From positions 62,001-126,000 of the forward strand of contig NZ_CANMFF010000001.1 of NCBI RefSeq assembly GCF_947497005.1: 64,000 nucleotides of DNA. The letters run 5' to 3'. Position 1 is the first letter of the stretch; each line of letters opens with the position of its first letter. The position numbers and the translations under genes were made by a program. Below are positions 26,413 to 34,159 of the stretch, piece after piece. The stretch is from an uncultured Ruegeria sp. Its GTDB lineage: Bacteria > Pseudomonadota > Alphaproteobacteria > Rhodobacterales > Rhodobacteraceae. The notes beneath the pieces were generated by a model. That model worked only from the letters and a program-made list of their open reading frames with translations, was not told where the DNA came from and searched no databases.

Positions 26413-27300
26413 ATGTTCTCCTACTGCGCTGATCCTGACACGCTGGGCACGTTTCGCTGGTTTTCGTGCTACCTGACCAATGGCGTCCACTGGTCGTTCT
26501 ACCTGTCTTTCATCAAGGTTCTGGCCTTGCTGGCTGTGACCGCCCCTGTAGCGCTTAGCTTCGGATTTGCCGGCGCCATGGCCGCACGGTCGCATTTCCC
26601 CCCACTCAGTTGGCTGGGTAAGGCCTATATCGCCATTGTGCGCGGCGTGCCCGACATCGCCTTCTTTCTCTTCTTCGTCATTGCATTGGATCAGGGGTTC
26701 GAGTGGATTCGCCACAAGGTTCTATGCCGGGATTGGACTGATCCAATCCGCCAGGGCAATGACTTCCTTGTCTGCCAGGCCGCCAAGCTGCCATTGGGGA
26801 CCGCACCGGAGTGGGTGCATGAAACCTATGGCTTTTTCCTTGCGGTCATCACATTCTCTATCGTTTTTGGCGCCTTTGCTGCCAATGTCCTGTTCGGCGG
26901 CATGCGCGCCGTACCGCATGCGCAACTTGAAACCGCCGAAGCCTATGGCATGAATCGCCGCCAGACCTTTTGGAAAATCCTGGTGCCTCAGATGTGGGTC
27001 TATGCCCTGCCCGGTCTTTCCAACCTGTGGATGGTGCTAATCAAGGCGACACCGCTTCTGTTCCTGCTTGGCGTCGAAGACATCGTGTATTGGGCCCGCG
27101 AACTAGGCGGCACCAAAACTTCGAAGTTCACCCAATACCCCCATGGCGACTGGCGCATGTGGTACTTCCTGTTCCTGCTGATCTTCTACCTCGGCATGAC
27201 CCGTATCTCGGAACTCGGGCTTGAAAGGCTGATGCGCCGATTGTCCCACGGACAGGCCACATCCGGCGGAGAACTTCTGCGCAAGGAGACCACGGCATGA
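26413..27300 (+). CDS. Amino-acid ABC transporter permease (HisQ-like)
   Basis: A 295-residue inner-membrane permease with about five to six helices and the EAA-type ATPase contact loop ETAEAYGMNRRQTFWKILVPQ. It is longer than E. coli HisQ because of a hydrophilic periplasmic insertion (about 105-140) with two cysteines, seen in the opine-type permease subgroup. Its end overlaps the next permease start by four bases (ATGA). Confidence 0.9.
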   Translation: MFSYCADPDTLGTFRWFSCYLTNGVHWSFYLSFIKVLALLAVTAPVALSFGFAGAMAARSHFPPLSWLGKAYIAIVRGVPDIAFFLFFVIALDQGFEWIRHKVLCRDWTDPIRQGNDFLVCQAAKLPLGTAPEWVHETYGFFLAVITFSIVFGAFAANVLFGGMRAVPHAQLETAEAYGMNRRQTFWKILVPQMWVYALPGLSNLWMVLIKATPLLFLLGVEDIVYWARELGGTKTSKFTQYPHGDWRMWYFLFLLIFYLGMTRISELGLERLMRRLSHGQATSGGELLRKETTA

Positions 27301-28103
27301 GCTGTATTCAGACCATTCAAGACTACGGCCTGCGCTCGGTTGGCATAGGGGAACGCCTTCTGCCCAAGAACGACTTTACCTTGTGCGAACAGTTCACCCT
27401 GATCGGTTCCGGAATGATCTGGAACATCTACTTCGGGATCATGGCGTTGGCGACCGGATTTCTTTTGGCCACTGCGTTGGCTGTTGGAAAGGCATCCAGC
27501 AACAAGTGGTTTCGCAAGCCTTCTGAATGGTTCATCTTTCTGTTCCGCGGCTCGCCCTTGTTCATTCAGTTTTTCTTTGCCTATTTCTTCTTTCTTTCGC
27601 TGAAGAAATCCTACCCGATGTTCGACGCGTTCACCTCGGCCTGGCTGGGGGCGTTGATCGTGCTGTTTCTGAATACCGCCGCATATTCCGGCGAGATATT
27701 CTATGGCGCGCTTCGGTCCATTCCCAAGGGAGATATTGAGGCCGCAGATGCCTATGGCATGTCCGGTTGGGCGCGTTTCCGACGGATCGTCTGGCCCACC
27801 ATGCTGCGACTTGCCTGGCCCGCCTATACGAACGAAGCAATCTTTTTGTTCCATGCCACCACGCTGGTGTTCTTTTCGGCCTTCCCGGCCTGGCAGCAAC
27901 GCGGAGATGCCCTGTATTACGCCAGTTACTTTGCGGACAAGACATTCAATCCGTTTGTTCCCTATCCGATCCTGGCGTTTTATTTCATCCTGCTGACGCT
28001 AGCGATCGTCTCTGGTTTTGGCCTGATCAACAAGCGCCTGAATCGGCACCTTCCCGTCGCCAGACAAACAAAGATGCGGTTCAGATTGAACCTGGCGCGT
28101 TGA
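27297..28103 (+). CDS. Amino-acid ABC transporter permease (HisM-like)
   Basis: A 268-residue second permease of the importer, with the contact loop EAADAYGMSGWARFRRIVWPT and typical EAA-family helices (FRGSPLFIQFFFAYFF at the start of the core). Coupled to the HisQ-like gene by an ATGA overlap. Completes the order ATPase, binding protein, permease, permease. Confidence 0.92.
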   Translation: MSCIQTIQDYGLRSVGIGERLLPKNDFTLCEQFTLIGSGMIWNIYFGIMALATGFLLATALAVGKASSNKWFRKPSEWFIFLFRGSPLFIQFFFAYFFFLSLKKSYPMFDAFTSAWLGALIVLFLNTAAYSGEIFYGALRSIPKGDIEAADAYGMSGWARFRRIVWPTMLRLAWPAYTNEAIFLFHATTLVFFSAFPAWQQRGDALYYASYFADKTFNPFVPYPILAFYFILLTLAIVSGFGLINKRLNRHLPVARQTKMRFRLNLAR

Positions 28104-28196
28104 CTTTCGGCGCGCTTGAAACCTCAGCATTCAAAATCGAAACAAAGGTCTGACCCTTACATCAATGTGTAAAGGCGTCGGTCTTTTCAGGAGAGA

Positions 28197-28273
28197 TGGT
28201 ACCGCCTCCCTGGCTTGAACAGGGGACCTCTGGATCCACAATCCAGCGCTCTAACCAACTGAGCTAAGGCGGC
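28197..28273 (-). tRNA. tRNA-His (GTG)
   Basis: A cloverleaf with anticodon loop TTGTGGA (anticodon GTG), D-arm with GTTGGTTAGAGC, T-loop GTTCAAG and an encoded CCA. There is no G at -1 (the base before G1 is T). The first pair is G1-U72 and the discriminator is A73, the known alphaproteobacterial departure from the universal tRNA-His rule. Confidence 0.95.
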
Positions 28274-28320
28274 ACTCGTGAGGGGCGATGTACCGAACGC
28301 GCCCGTGGAATGCAAGAGAA

Positions 28321-28803
28321 TTAAAGCCGAAATTTCCAGCTTTGTTCGACAAGATCGACACCGAAGGAATGCACTGGTTTGCTGTCGATCAATTCCCATC
28401 CAAAAGCCTTATAGAGCGCACAGGCGGCGGTATGGCTTTCATGCGTCCACAGAACCATTTCGTGGTAACCGGCCGTGCGTGCAAACCCTGTGCAGGCTTC
28501 CAACAGCCGTTTTCCCAGCCCAAGTCCGCGTGCCTCGGGGACGAGCAGAAACAGACGCAGTTTAGCCGTGCTCTCATCAATACCGACACAGAAAATGCTG
28601 CCCAGCCGTTGTCCGGCATGTTCAGCAATCCAACCCCTATCCCGATAGGGATCATTATTGGCAATGAAATCGTCGAGGATGCAGGCCACCAAGGGGGCAA
28701 AGCTATCATCAAACCCCTCGTCGCGTACATAAAGCATACCGTGCTGTTCGACCAGCCAAGCGGCATCTTCGGCTCGAAACGATCTGAGAACCACATCTTC
28801 CAT
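28321..28803 (-). CDS. GNAT-family N-acetyltransferase (GCN5-related)
   Basis: A 160-residue GNAT domain protein. The acetyl-CoA loop is LRLFLLVPEARGLGLGKRLLE (Arg-Gly-Leu-Gly-Leu-Gly-type), followed by YHEMVLWTHESHTAACALYKAFGWE. The layout resembles the acetyltransferase half of MarR-GNAT fusion proteins, but no MarR domain is present. Substrate unknown. Transcribed leftward toward tRNA-His. Confidence 0.88.
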   Translation of the reverse strand: MEDVVLRSFRAEDAAWLVEQHGMLYVRDEGFDDSFAPLVACILDDFIANNDPYRDRGWIAEHAGQRLGSIFCVGIDESTAKLRLFLLVPEARGLGLGKRLLEACTGFARTAGYHEMVLWTHESHTAACALYKAFGWELIDSKPVHSFGVDLVEQSWKFRL

Positions 28804-28880
28804 ATCTTATCTGACCTCAAAGGTGACTTGATTCTCAACCCCGTGCGCGCTAGCAGGAACGCTCAGTCTCGGAGGCACAG

Positions 28881-29069
28881 ATGGGCATCAATACCGAACG
28901 CGACATTCAGGCGAATCTGCAAATCGGACCGACCGATCAGGGTATGATCCGATTGTTCATCGAGGCTGACGGCATCGAAATTCCGATGGATTTTGAACCG
29001 GAAGAAGCCGAAGAAATTGCCGACGAAATTCGCGCAGCAATACAGGCCGCCCTCGCCGTCAAAGGCTGA
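28881..29069 (+). CDS. Small acidic conserved protein (probably DUF6324)
   Basis: Sixty-two residues, acidic, with a beta-rich first half (DQGMIRLFIEADGIEIPMDF) and a terminal helix (EPEEAEEIADEIRAAIQAAL). I recall this as a small family of Rhodobacteraceae, likely DUF6324, with no known function. RBS CGGAGG. Converges on mmcB with a 5-base gap. Confidence 0.7.
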   Translation: MGINTERDIQANLQIGPTDQGMIRLFIEADGIEIPMDFEPEEAEEIADEIRAAIQAALAVKG

Positions 29070-29074
29070 TCTTC

Positions 29075-29506
29075 TTACAAGCGCGGATCTCGCAGCGCGT
29101 GCAAACGGCGCGCGGCATCTGTTGCAAATTTCTGGATCATCTTCTTGCGCCGCGCCGGGGCCAGTTTGTCTTCGGGTGCCATACGCACAATTTCCGCATC
29201 ATAGGCGTCGGCGATGATCAGGCCCGTTTCATCCGGCAACAGATCGGTCGGAAACTCTGTGTCGACGGCCCAGAAGAATCGGTCGCACCAGTCCAGATAG
29301 CCCTGCCATTTCGCATCCGACTGATAATCAGCGCGACTGGACTTGCACTCAATCACCCAAAGCTCACCCTTGGGGCCCAAACCCATCACATCGACACGCA
29401 GACCGCGTATTGGCACGAATTCTTCAACGGAAACAAAGCCATGCGCTGTAAGATGCCGCGCAACACCACGCGCCAGTTTCTGTCCGGGCTGAAGATCCAA
29501 AGTCAT
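29075..29506 (-). CDS. mmcB: MmcB-family DNA-repair protein
   Basis: A 143-residue PD-(D/E)XK-type nuclease-fold protein; the MmcB family was linked to mitomycin C resistance in Caulobacter. The active-site pattern is VDVMGLGPKGELWVIECKSS with an Asp and the Glu-Cys-Lys strand, followed by YQSDAKWQGYLDWCDRFFW. A TTG at 29524 falls inside the LexA box, so the ATG at 29506 is the real start. The GTTC-N7-GTTC box 12 bases upstream indicates SOS control. Confidence 0.9.
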   Translation of the reverse strand: MTLDLQPGQKLARGVARHLTAHGFVSVEEFVPIRGLRVDVMGLGPKGELWVIECKSSRADYQSDAKWQGYLDWCDRFFWAVDTEFPTDLLPDETGLIIADAYDAEIVRMAPEDKLAPARRKKMIQKFATDAARRLHALRDPRL

Positions 29507-29518
29507 GTCTGAAAATGT

Positions 29519-29533
29519 GAACAATTAGTGAAC
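29519..29533 (-). promoter_or_regulatory. Alphaproteobacterial LexA (SOS) box
   Basis: Perfect GTTC-ACTAATT-GTTC on the minus strand, the published alphaproteobacterial LexA site GTTC-N7-GTTC. It is placed 12 bases before the mmcB start codon and 22 bases from the -35 of the divergent ArsR gene. Confidence 0.88.
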
Positions 29534-29555
29534 AAAAGTAAAGCGCCTTTGCGCC

Positions 29556-29586
29556 TTGACATGGTACCTTTTGGTATCGCATTAAT
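29556..29586 (+). promoter_or_regulatory. Promoter of the arsR-like gene with repeated TGGTAY units
   Basis: A perfect -35 TTGACA (29556-29561) is followed by an AT-rich -10 candidate ATTAAT (29581-29586, 19-base spacing). TGGTAC, TGGTAT and TGGTAT units occur at 29562, 29572 and 29598, in and after the spacer, and are candidate ArsR half-sites for autoregulation. Confidence 0.6.
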
Positions 29587-29620
29587 ATAACACCAAATGG
29601 TATCTCATCTGAGGTTGCTT

Positions 29621-29944
29621 ATGGAAAACCAAACTCAAAACGCGTTTCGTGCGCTGGCTGATCCCACTCGCCGGGACATCGTGCAACTGTTGGCTGGTCA
29701 GGAGATGACGATCGGGCAACTGACCGACCGGTTCGACATGACCCGGGCTGCGGTCAAGAAACACCTGACGGTGTTGTCGGATGGCGGGTTGATCTCGGTC
29801 GAAGTGCGCGGTCGGGAACGCATTAATCGACTTGAACCTTTGGGTATGGCCCCTGTGCTGGACTGGCTCAGCTATTTCGACCAGTTCTGGGACGATCGCC
29901 TCAACTCTCTCAAGGAAGCTATTGAAAGGAAACAAAATGACTGA
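29621..29944 (+). CDS. ArsR-family transcriptional regulator
   Basis: A 107-residue winged-helix repressor. The helix-turn-helix is TIGQLTDRFDMTRAAVKKHLTVLSDGGLI, followed by a beta-wing (VEVRGRERINRLE). It lacks the metal-binding cysteine motif of ArsR/SmtB sensors and matches the subgroup that is always paired with an SRPBCC/AHSA1 gene. The Met at 29597 is replaced by 29621. Its end overlaps the next start by eight bases. Confidence 0.9.
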   Translation: MENQTQNAFRALADPTRRDIVQLLAGQEMTIGQLTDRFDMTRAAVKKHLTVLSDGGLISVEVRGRERINRLEPLGMAPVLDWLSYFDQFWDDRLNSLKEAIERKQND

Positions 29945-30362
29945 TGCAGTATTGAAGAAATCTATATTCCTTCGGGCAAAACCGGAAACCGTTTGGGCTT
30001 ATCTCACAGACCCCGATCGCCTGGCAGAATGGTTTCACAAACCTGAAAGAACACTGGCAGAAGGTCAGAAACTTGAGATGTTTGGCACAACCAGCGGTGA
30101 CTTGTTGATCTGGGGCGAAGTTCGCGCTGTCAAACCCCACAAGTATCTGGAATACACGTTCACCGTGAAACCCATGGGCGACGCCGTGAGCACCGTAAAG
30201 TGGACGTTGGAGCCCGTGGCCGGCGGAACGCGTCTGGATCTGCTGCATGAAGGTCTGCCACAGGGCGCGGATGCCTTTGGCCTGATTCTGGCACTGGACA
30301 AGGGTTGGGACGAACACTTTGGTAAGATGCGCACGGCACTGCACGAAACTGTTGATGCCTGA
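29937..30362 (+). CDS. SRPBCC (AHSA1-type) domain protein
   Basis: A 141-residue START-like ligand-binding fold of the AHSA1 (activator of Hsp90 homologue) type: IFLRAKPETVWAYLTDPDRLAEWFHKPERTLAEG, then YTFTVKPMGDAVSTVKWTLEP. Such proteins encoded behind ArsR genes are thought to bind a small hydrophobic ligand; the ligand is unknown. The 8-base overlap with the ArsR gene shows translational coupling. Confidence 0.88.
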   Translation: MTDAVLKKSIFLRAKPETVWAYLTDPDRLAEWFHKPERTLAEGQKLEMFGTTSGDLLIWGEVRAVKPHKYLEYTFTVKPMGDAVSTVKWTLEPVAGGTRLDLLHEGLPQGADAFGLILALDKGWDEHFGKMRTALHETVDA

Positions 30363-30372
30363 CCCCTTGTGC

Positions 30373-30411
30373 GAACCCGTCAGACGCCCTACTTAAGCGC
30401 GTGGCGGGTTC
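30373..30411 (+). terminator. Weak terminator-like hairpin after the SRPBCC gene
   Basis: GAACCCGTC pairs with GGCGGGTTC (one G-T pair) around a 21-base loop, 10 bases after the stop, followed by TGCCCTTCTT. Low T content, so termination is uncertain. Confidence 0.35.
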
Positions 30412-30503
30412 TGCCCTTCTTGTGACCGGTAGCATTCTGGTGGCCTTAAGCAATTCCGAGGGGGCTGGCTCTGTTCAGGTCCTGGCCTGATTACCTGGCG
30501 CCC

Positions 30504-30519
30504 ACCTGTACATACAGGT
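30504..30519. promoter_or_regulatory. Palindrome ACCTGTA-CA-TACAGGT
   Basis: A perfect 7-bp inverted repeat with a 2-base spacer lies in the 214-base gap before the leftward membrane-protein gene's end. Its arms equal those of the V. fischeri lux box, but the spacer is 2 rather than 6 bases. A LuxR-type gene starts 450 bases to the right. A binding site is possible; the shortened spacing argues against a standard lux box. Confidence 0.4.
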
Positions 30520-30576
30520 CCTCGGGAATCAAACCGCACGGTTGACTGGTGGTCCCGCCGCACTTTCCTTGAAATC

Positions 30577-30882
30577 TCAGCGCCCTGTGCGGGCTTCCTG
30601 TTTCACAGTTGCCGGTTCAAAGCTGTGAACGACCGGAGTACCCCCGCGCGGCCCCTGCGGCTTTTCGGCCATGCTCATGATCTTGTAAGCGAACTGTACG
30701 CCGGCGAAGACTATACCGTTCATGAACCAGATCATCACCAGCGCGACCAAACCCACCTCGGAGCCAGTGATCAGGTGGCGCAGGTTTGCGACATTCAGGG
30801 CCAGCAGCACTCCGACAAACACGGCCGAGATGACAAAACCCCAGACAACTTGAGTGATATACAGGCGGATCAGTTTCGGCAT
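30577..30882 (-). CDS. Small membrane protein, function unknown
   Basis: A 101-residue protein with two membrane helices (about 12-31 and 42-66, GLVALVMIWFMNGIVFAGVQF) and a soluble basic C-terminal tail of about 30 residues. The helices resemble a family I recall only as a conserved hypothetical in Rhodobacterales. RBS GGAGA precedes the ATG. It diverges from the LuxR-type gene across 87 bases. Confidence 0.72.
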   Translation of the reverse strand: MPKLIRLYITQVVWGFVISAVFVGVLLALNVANLRHLITGSEVGLVALVMIWFMNGIVFAGVQFAYKIMSMAEKPQGPRGGTPVVHSFEPATVKQEARTGR

Positions 30883-30969
30883 CGCATCTCTCCTTGCCTA
30901 TCGTGAACAGGATAGCGCATGCTTGGGTGCAGTAAACCACACCGGGTGCGGCAATTTAACGGAGACGCA

Positions 30970-31749
30970 ATGAACGAACTGGACCAATTCGTTCTGGACC
31001 TTGTTGACGACTTTTCCACATTTCAGATTGACGGCGATCGTTGGGAATTCACACTGAACCGATTGGCTGAACTGGGCATCAACGCCCTGAACATGCTGTG
31101 TTTCACCCCTAAGACCGGGCAGATCCACTGGGTGCGCAGTTCGATGACAAAGCCTTGGTTGGAGCAATATGAGCGCGGAGGGTACGCTGAGGCTGATCCG
31201 ATGCTGGCTCAGGTCTATAACGGCACCGAAAGTCTGTATGTGCAAGCCGCCAGCCTGCGCGCTGAAGATGGTCATTCCGAGCTGACCGTGAGGCTGAATT
31301 ACGGGCTAAATGAAGCAGGCTATATTCACCTTTTCTCGCTTATCGTCCCTTGCCCCGACAACGAGGCCAAACTTGTCGTTCTGGCTTCGGACCGTCCCGA
31401 GATGCATGAAGTGATGACCGGGCAGGATCGCAGCATGCGTATCCTCGCAACAATTCTGGCTACAAATCTTGGGGCTGAGACCCCCGACGATCATGGGCGA
31501 GTTTATGACATCGCCTCTCTGGTCGACCGAGAGCTAGAACTGACGCCAAGGGAAACCGAAGTACTGACATTACTGGCGGAAGGTTTTCGCAACGAGAGGA
31601 TCGCGGACACACTGAACCTGTCCGAGGTCACAATCCGTGCCCATCTGCAAAGTGCTCGGCAGAAACTGCAGGCTCCTACCCGTGAATCCGCCTTGGTGCG
31701 GGCGATGCAGTTGGGCTTGATCTCACCAACACCCTATCGGAAACGATAG
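30970..31749 (+). CDS. LuxR-family regulator with autoinducer-binding domain (solo)
   Basis: A 259-residue protein. Residues about 15-165 match an autoinducer-binding domain, with Trp, Tyr and Asp spaced as in AHL receptors (IHWVRSSMTKPWLEQYERGGYAEADPM). Residues about 195-255 form a LuxR-type helix-turn-helix (LTPRETEVLTLLAEGFRNERIADTLNLSEVTIRAHLQSARQKL). No luxI-type synthase lies in the window, so it is locally a solo receptor. The ATG at 30970 has GGAG in front; a 17-codon upstream extension is ignored. Confidence 0.9.
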   Translation: MNELDQFVLDLVDDFSTFQIDGDRWEFTLNRLAELGINALNMLCFTPKTGQIHWVRSSMTKPWLEQYERGGYAEADPMLAQVYNGTESLYVQAASLRAEDGHSELTVRLNYGLNEAGYIHLFSLIVPCPDNEAKLVVLASDRPEMHEVMTGQDRSMRILATILATNLGAETPDDHGRVYDIASLVDRELELTPRETEVLTLLAEGFRNERIADTLNLSEVTIRAHLQSARQKLQAPTRESALVRAMQLGLISPTPYRKR

Positions 31750-31849
31750 CTAGCCCCATCCGTCAGAGGCGCTAAGCTGATTGAACCGTGGATAAAACCT
31801 GTGAGTGGTGAAAATCGTCGGTGTTTTTGAGTAGTTATTTTAGAAGTTT

Positions 31850-31881
31850 AGGCGCGGATTGGTCACACAACCACCGCGCCT
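31850..31881. terminator. Convergent hairpin between the LuxR gene and nusB
   Basis: AGGCGCGG pairs perfectly with CCGCGCCT around a 16-base loop that can itself pair, midway in the 156-base gap between the converging luxR-type and nusB genes. The flanks are AT-rich on both sides (TTATTT to the right, TAAACTTCTAAAAT reading left), so it may act in both directions. Confidence 0.6.
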
Positions 31882-31905
31882 TATTTCATCGCTGCTCTGC
31901 TGTGT

Positions 31906-32388
31906 TCAGAACGCTTCGGGCTGTGCCTCGCGCGCCATGTGGTCAAGCACGGCATTGACGAATTTCGGCTCTTTACCCTCTGGGAAAAACGCCCGCGCGA
32001 CATCGACAAACTCAGTGATGACAACCTTGGGCGGTGTGTCGCTTTGTGTCAGTTCGGCACCGGCGGCCCGGAACAATGCACGCAGGGTGGGATCGATGCG
32101 CGAAATTGGCCATTTGGCCACCAGCGCACGGTCGGTCATCTGGTCAATCGGGGCCTGATAGTTCACCGCATCGTCAACGAGCGACCGGAAGACCGAGATA
32201 TTGCCGTCCAGCATTTCGTCACCCTCATAGACAGCGCCAAAACGGTGATCCAGAAACTCGTTCACAACCTGCACGGTCGTCTGCCCGGACTGCTCCATCT
32301 GGAACAGCGCCTGCACGGCATAAAGCCGGGCGGCGGATTTCATCAGGCGTTTCTGGTTGGCCGGTTTCGGCGCGTCTGTCTGGGTCAT
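31906..32388 (-). CDS. nusB: Transcription antitermination factor NusB
   Basis: Binds boxA RNA together with S10 in rRNA antitermination. The 160-residue all-helical product has the family stretches KRLMKSAARLYAVQALFQMEQSG near the N terminus and VITEFVDVARAFFPEGKEPKFVNAVLDHMAR at the end. It starts inside the ribH stop (ATGA). Last gene of the leftward rib cluster; the ribH-nusB junction is widespread. Confidence 0.95.
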   Translation of the reverse strand: MTQTDAPKPANQKRLMKSAARLYAVQALFQMEQSGQTTVQVVNEFLDHRFGAVYEGDEMLDGNISVFRSLVDDAVNYQAPIDQMTDRALVAKWPISRIDPTLRALFRAAGAELTQSDTPPKVVITEFVDVARAFFPEGKEPKFVNAVLDHMAREAQPEAF

Positions 32389-32936
32389 GCTGTTGTGGGT
32401 CCGTTGCTGTCGCCCGCCACTAGGATGGACTCGGACGGCGGCTTGAAGCCAACGCCCTTTTTGGAAGAGCCCCACTTACGGCTGAGCGCGATCAGATGCA
32501 AGGCCGCAGCGGCCGCCCCACCGCCTTTATTCATCTTTTCCGGGTTGGCGCGAACTTCGGCCTGATCGTCATTTTCCACGGTCAGGATACCATTGCCTAT
32601 GCACAGCCCCTGCAGGCCCATCAGTTGGATGGCGCGGCTGGAATCGTTGCAGACGGTTTCGTAGTGCGTGGTCTCGCCACGAATGACGCAGCCCAGCGCG
32701 ACATAGCCGTCGAAATTGCACTGACGGTCGGCCATTGCGATGGCGGTAGGAATTTCCAGCGCGCCGGGGACCTCGACGACGTCACAGGTACCACCAACCG
32801 CTTCGATCTCGGCCTTGGCGCCGGCGATCAGGTTGTCGGCAATCGCGCGATAGAACGGGGCCGCCACGATCAGCAGCTTCACCGGTTTGTCGAAGCTGGG
32901 TGTCGGCAGAATTCCGTGTTTGTCTTGTTCAGCCAT
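32385..32936 (-). CDS. ribH: 6,7-dimethyl-8-ribityllumazine synthase
   Basis: Penultimate step of riboflavin synthesis; forms icosahedral or pentameric shells in other species. The 183-residue product shows AAPFYRAIADNLIAGAKAEI, VEVPGALEIPTAI, ALGCVIRGETTHYE and GNGILTVEND. It is separated from ribB by two bases and overlaps nusB. A Lys/Gly/Ala-rich insertion EKMNKGGGAAAAAL near the C terminus is family typical. Confidence 0.96.
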   Translation of the reverse strand: MAEQDKHGILPTPSFDKPVKLLIVAAPFYRAIADNLIAGAKAEIEAVGGTCDVVEVPGALEIPTAIAMADRQCNFDGYVALGCVIRGETTHYETVCNDSSRAIQLMGLQGLCIGNGILTVENDDQAEVRANPEKMNKGGGAAAAALHLIALSRKWGSSKKGVGFKPPSESILVAGDSNGPTTA

Positions 32937-32938
32937 GA

Positions 32939-34060
32939 TCAGTCTTCCTTCAGGATCGAACGGGTGCCGACGATGGAAAGGCCAAACGCGTCGAGCCCCA
33001 GATATACGGTTTCCGGCGAGTCGGTCAGTAACACCAGTTCCTGAATGCCCATCTTGGACAGAATCTGCGCACCCAGACCGGTTTGCTTGATGGTGCGTGG
33101 GCCTTCGTCCTCAGCCGCGTAAAGCGAGTTGCGCGGTTGGCGGAACAGGCAGACCACACCGCGGCCTCCCTCGGCAATCTTTTCCATGGCTCGCGGCAGC
33201 TCGCGCGAGGATTTCGGCCCAAGACCCAGAATATCCGGCGCTTCGTGCAGGGCATGGGTACGTGTCAGAACGGGCTCTGGCGTGGTGATGTCGCCCTTGA
33301 CCATGACCACATGTTCGATGCCGTGGGTCTGGTCGGTGAAAATCCGCATTTCCCACTCACCGCCATATTCCGAGGTCACTGTTTCACGCGAGGTTTCGAC
33401 CACCAGGTTGTCGTTGCGCGACCGGTAGCTGATCAGATCACTGATCGTGCCGATTTTCATGTTGTGCTCTTTGGCGAACTCCACAAGGTCCGGCAGGCGC
33501 GCCATGGCTCCGTCCGCTTTCATGATCTCGCAGATCACGCCCGACGGGTTCAGTCCCGCAAGGCGCGAGATATCTACCGCGGCCTCGGTATGACCTGCGC
33601 GCACCAACACCCCGCCTCGCTTGGCCCGCAAAGGGAAGACGTGGCCCGGGGTGGCGATATGCGCCATCGTGTTTTGCTCATTGATTGCAGTCGCGACGGT
33701 CAGCGCACGGTCAGCGGCAGAAATTCCGGTGCTGACACCTTCACGCGCCTCAATCGAGACAGTGAAGGCCGTCTCATGCCGGGACGAGTTGTTGACGGCC
33801 ATCATCGGCAATTCCAGCGCATCGACCCGTTCTGCCGTCATTGGCAAACAGATCAGACCGCGCCCATAGGTGGCCATGAAGTTGATTGCCCCGGCATCGG
33901 CAAACTCGGCTGCGATCACCAGATCGCCTTCGTTCTCGCGATCTTCGTGGTCGACCAGAATATACATCCGGCCCGCACGCGCCTCTTCGATGATGTCTTC
34001 GATCGGGCTGATCGCGTCGCGTAGCTGGGCCTCGACCGGTCCGGGGGTTTCAAAGCTCAT
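32939..34060 (-). CDS. ribB: 3,4-dihydroxy-2-butanone-4-phosphate synthase with degenerate RibA-like domain
   Basis: The N-terminal domain (about 15-215) makes the four-carbon riboflavin precursor from ribulose 5-phosphate. It has the acidic-loop motif DHEDRENEGDLVIAAEF and the HTEAAVDISRLAG active-site segment. The C-terminal part (about 220-370) has the GTP cyclohydrolase II fold outline, but the zinc motif (Cys...CDC) is missing: the region reads LTRTHALHEAPDILGL and carries no Cys triad. The RibA half is therefore probably inactive, so GTP cyclohydrolase II must be encoded elsewhere. A 15-codon N-terminal extension is ignored. Confidence 0.9.
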   Translation of the reverse strand: MSFETPGPVEAQLRDAISPIEDIIEEARAGRMYILVDHEDRENEGDLVIAAEFADAGAINFMATYGRGLICLPMTAERVDALELPMMAVNNSSRHETAFTVSIEAREGVSTGISAADRALTVATAINEQNTMAHIATPGHVFPLRAKRGGVLVRAGHTEAAVDISRLAGLNPSGVICEIMKADGAMARLPDLVEFAKEHNMKIGTISDLISYRSRNDNLVVETSRETVTSEYGGEWEMRIFTDQTHGIEHVVMVKGDITTPEPVLTRTHALHEAPDILGLGPKSSRELPRAMEKIAEGGRGVVCLFRQPRNSLYAAEDEGPRTIKQTGLGAQILSKMGIQELVLLTDSPETVYLGLDAFGLSIVGTRSILKED

Positions 34061-34159
34061 GGGGCAGCCTTTCACATGGCATGTTTGCACGGCGGAATAG
34101 ACCACTGAGGGCGCAAAGACCAGTCCACAAACGGCGCAGGTGCTTTCCGACGCGACGTA

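Noticed and set aside
30504..30519. Naming the palindrome a true lux box
   Set aside because: The spacer is 2 bases rather than 6, so the half-sites are on a different helical phase from known LuxR sites.
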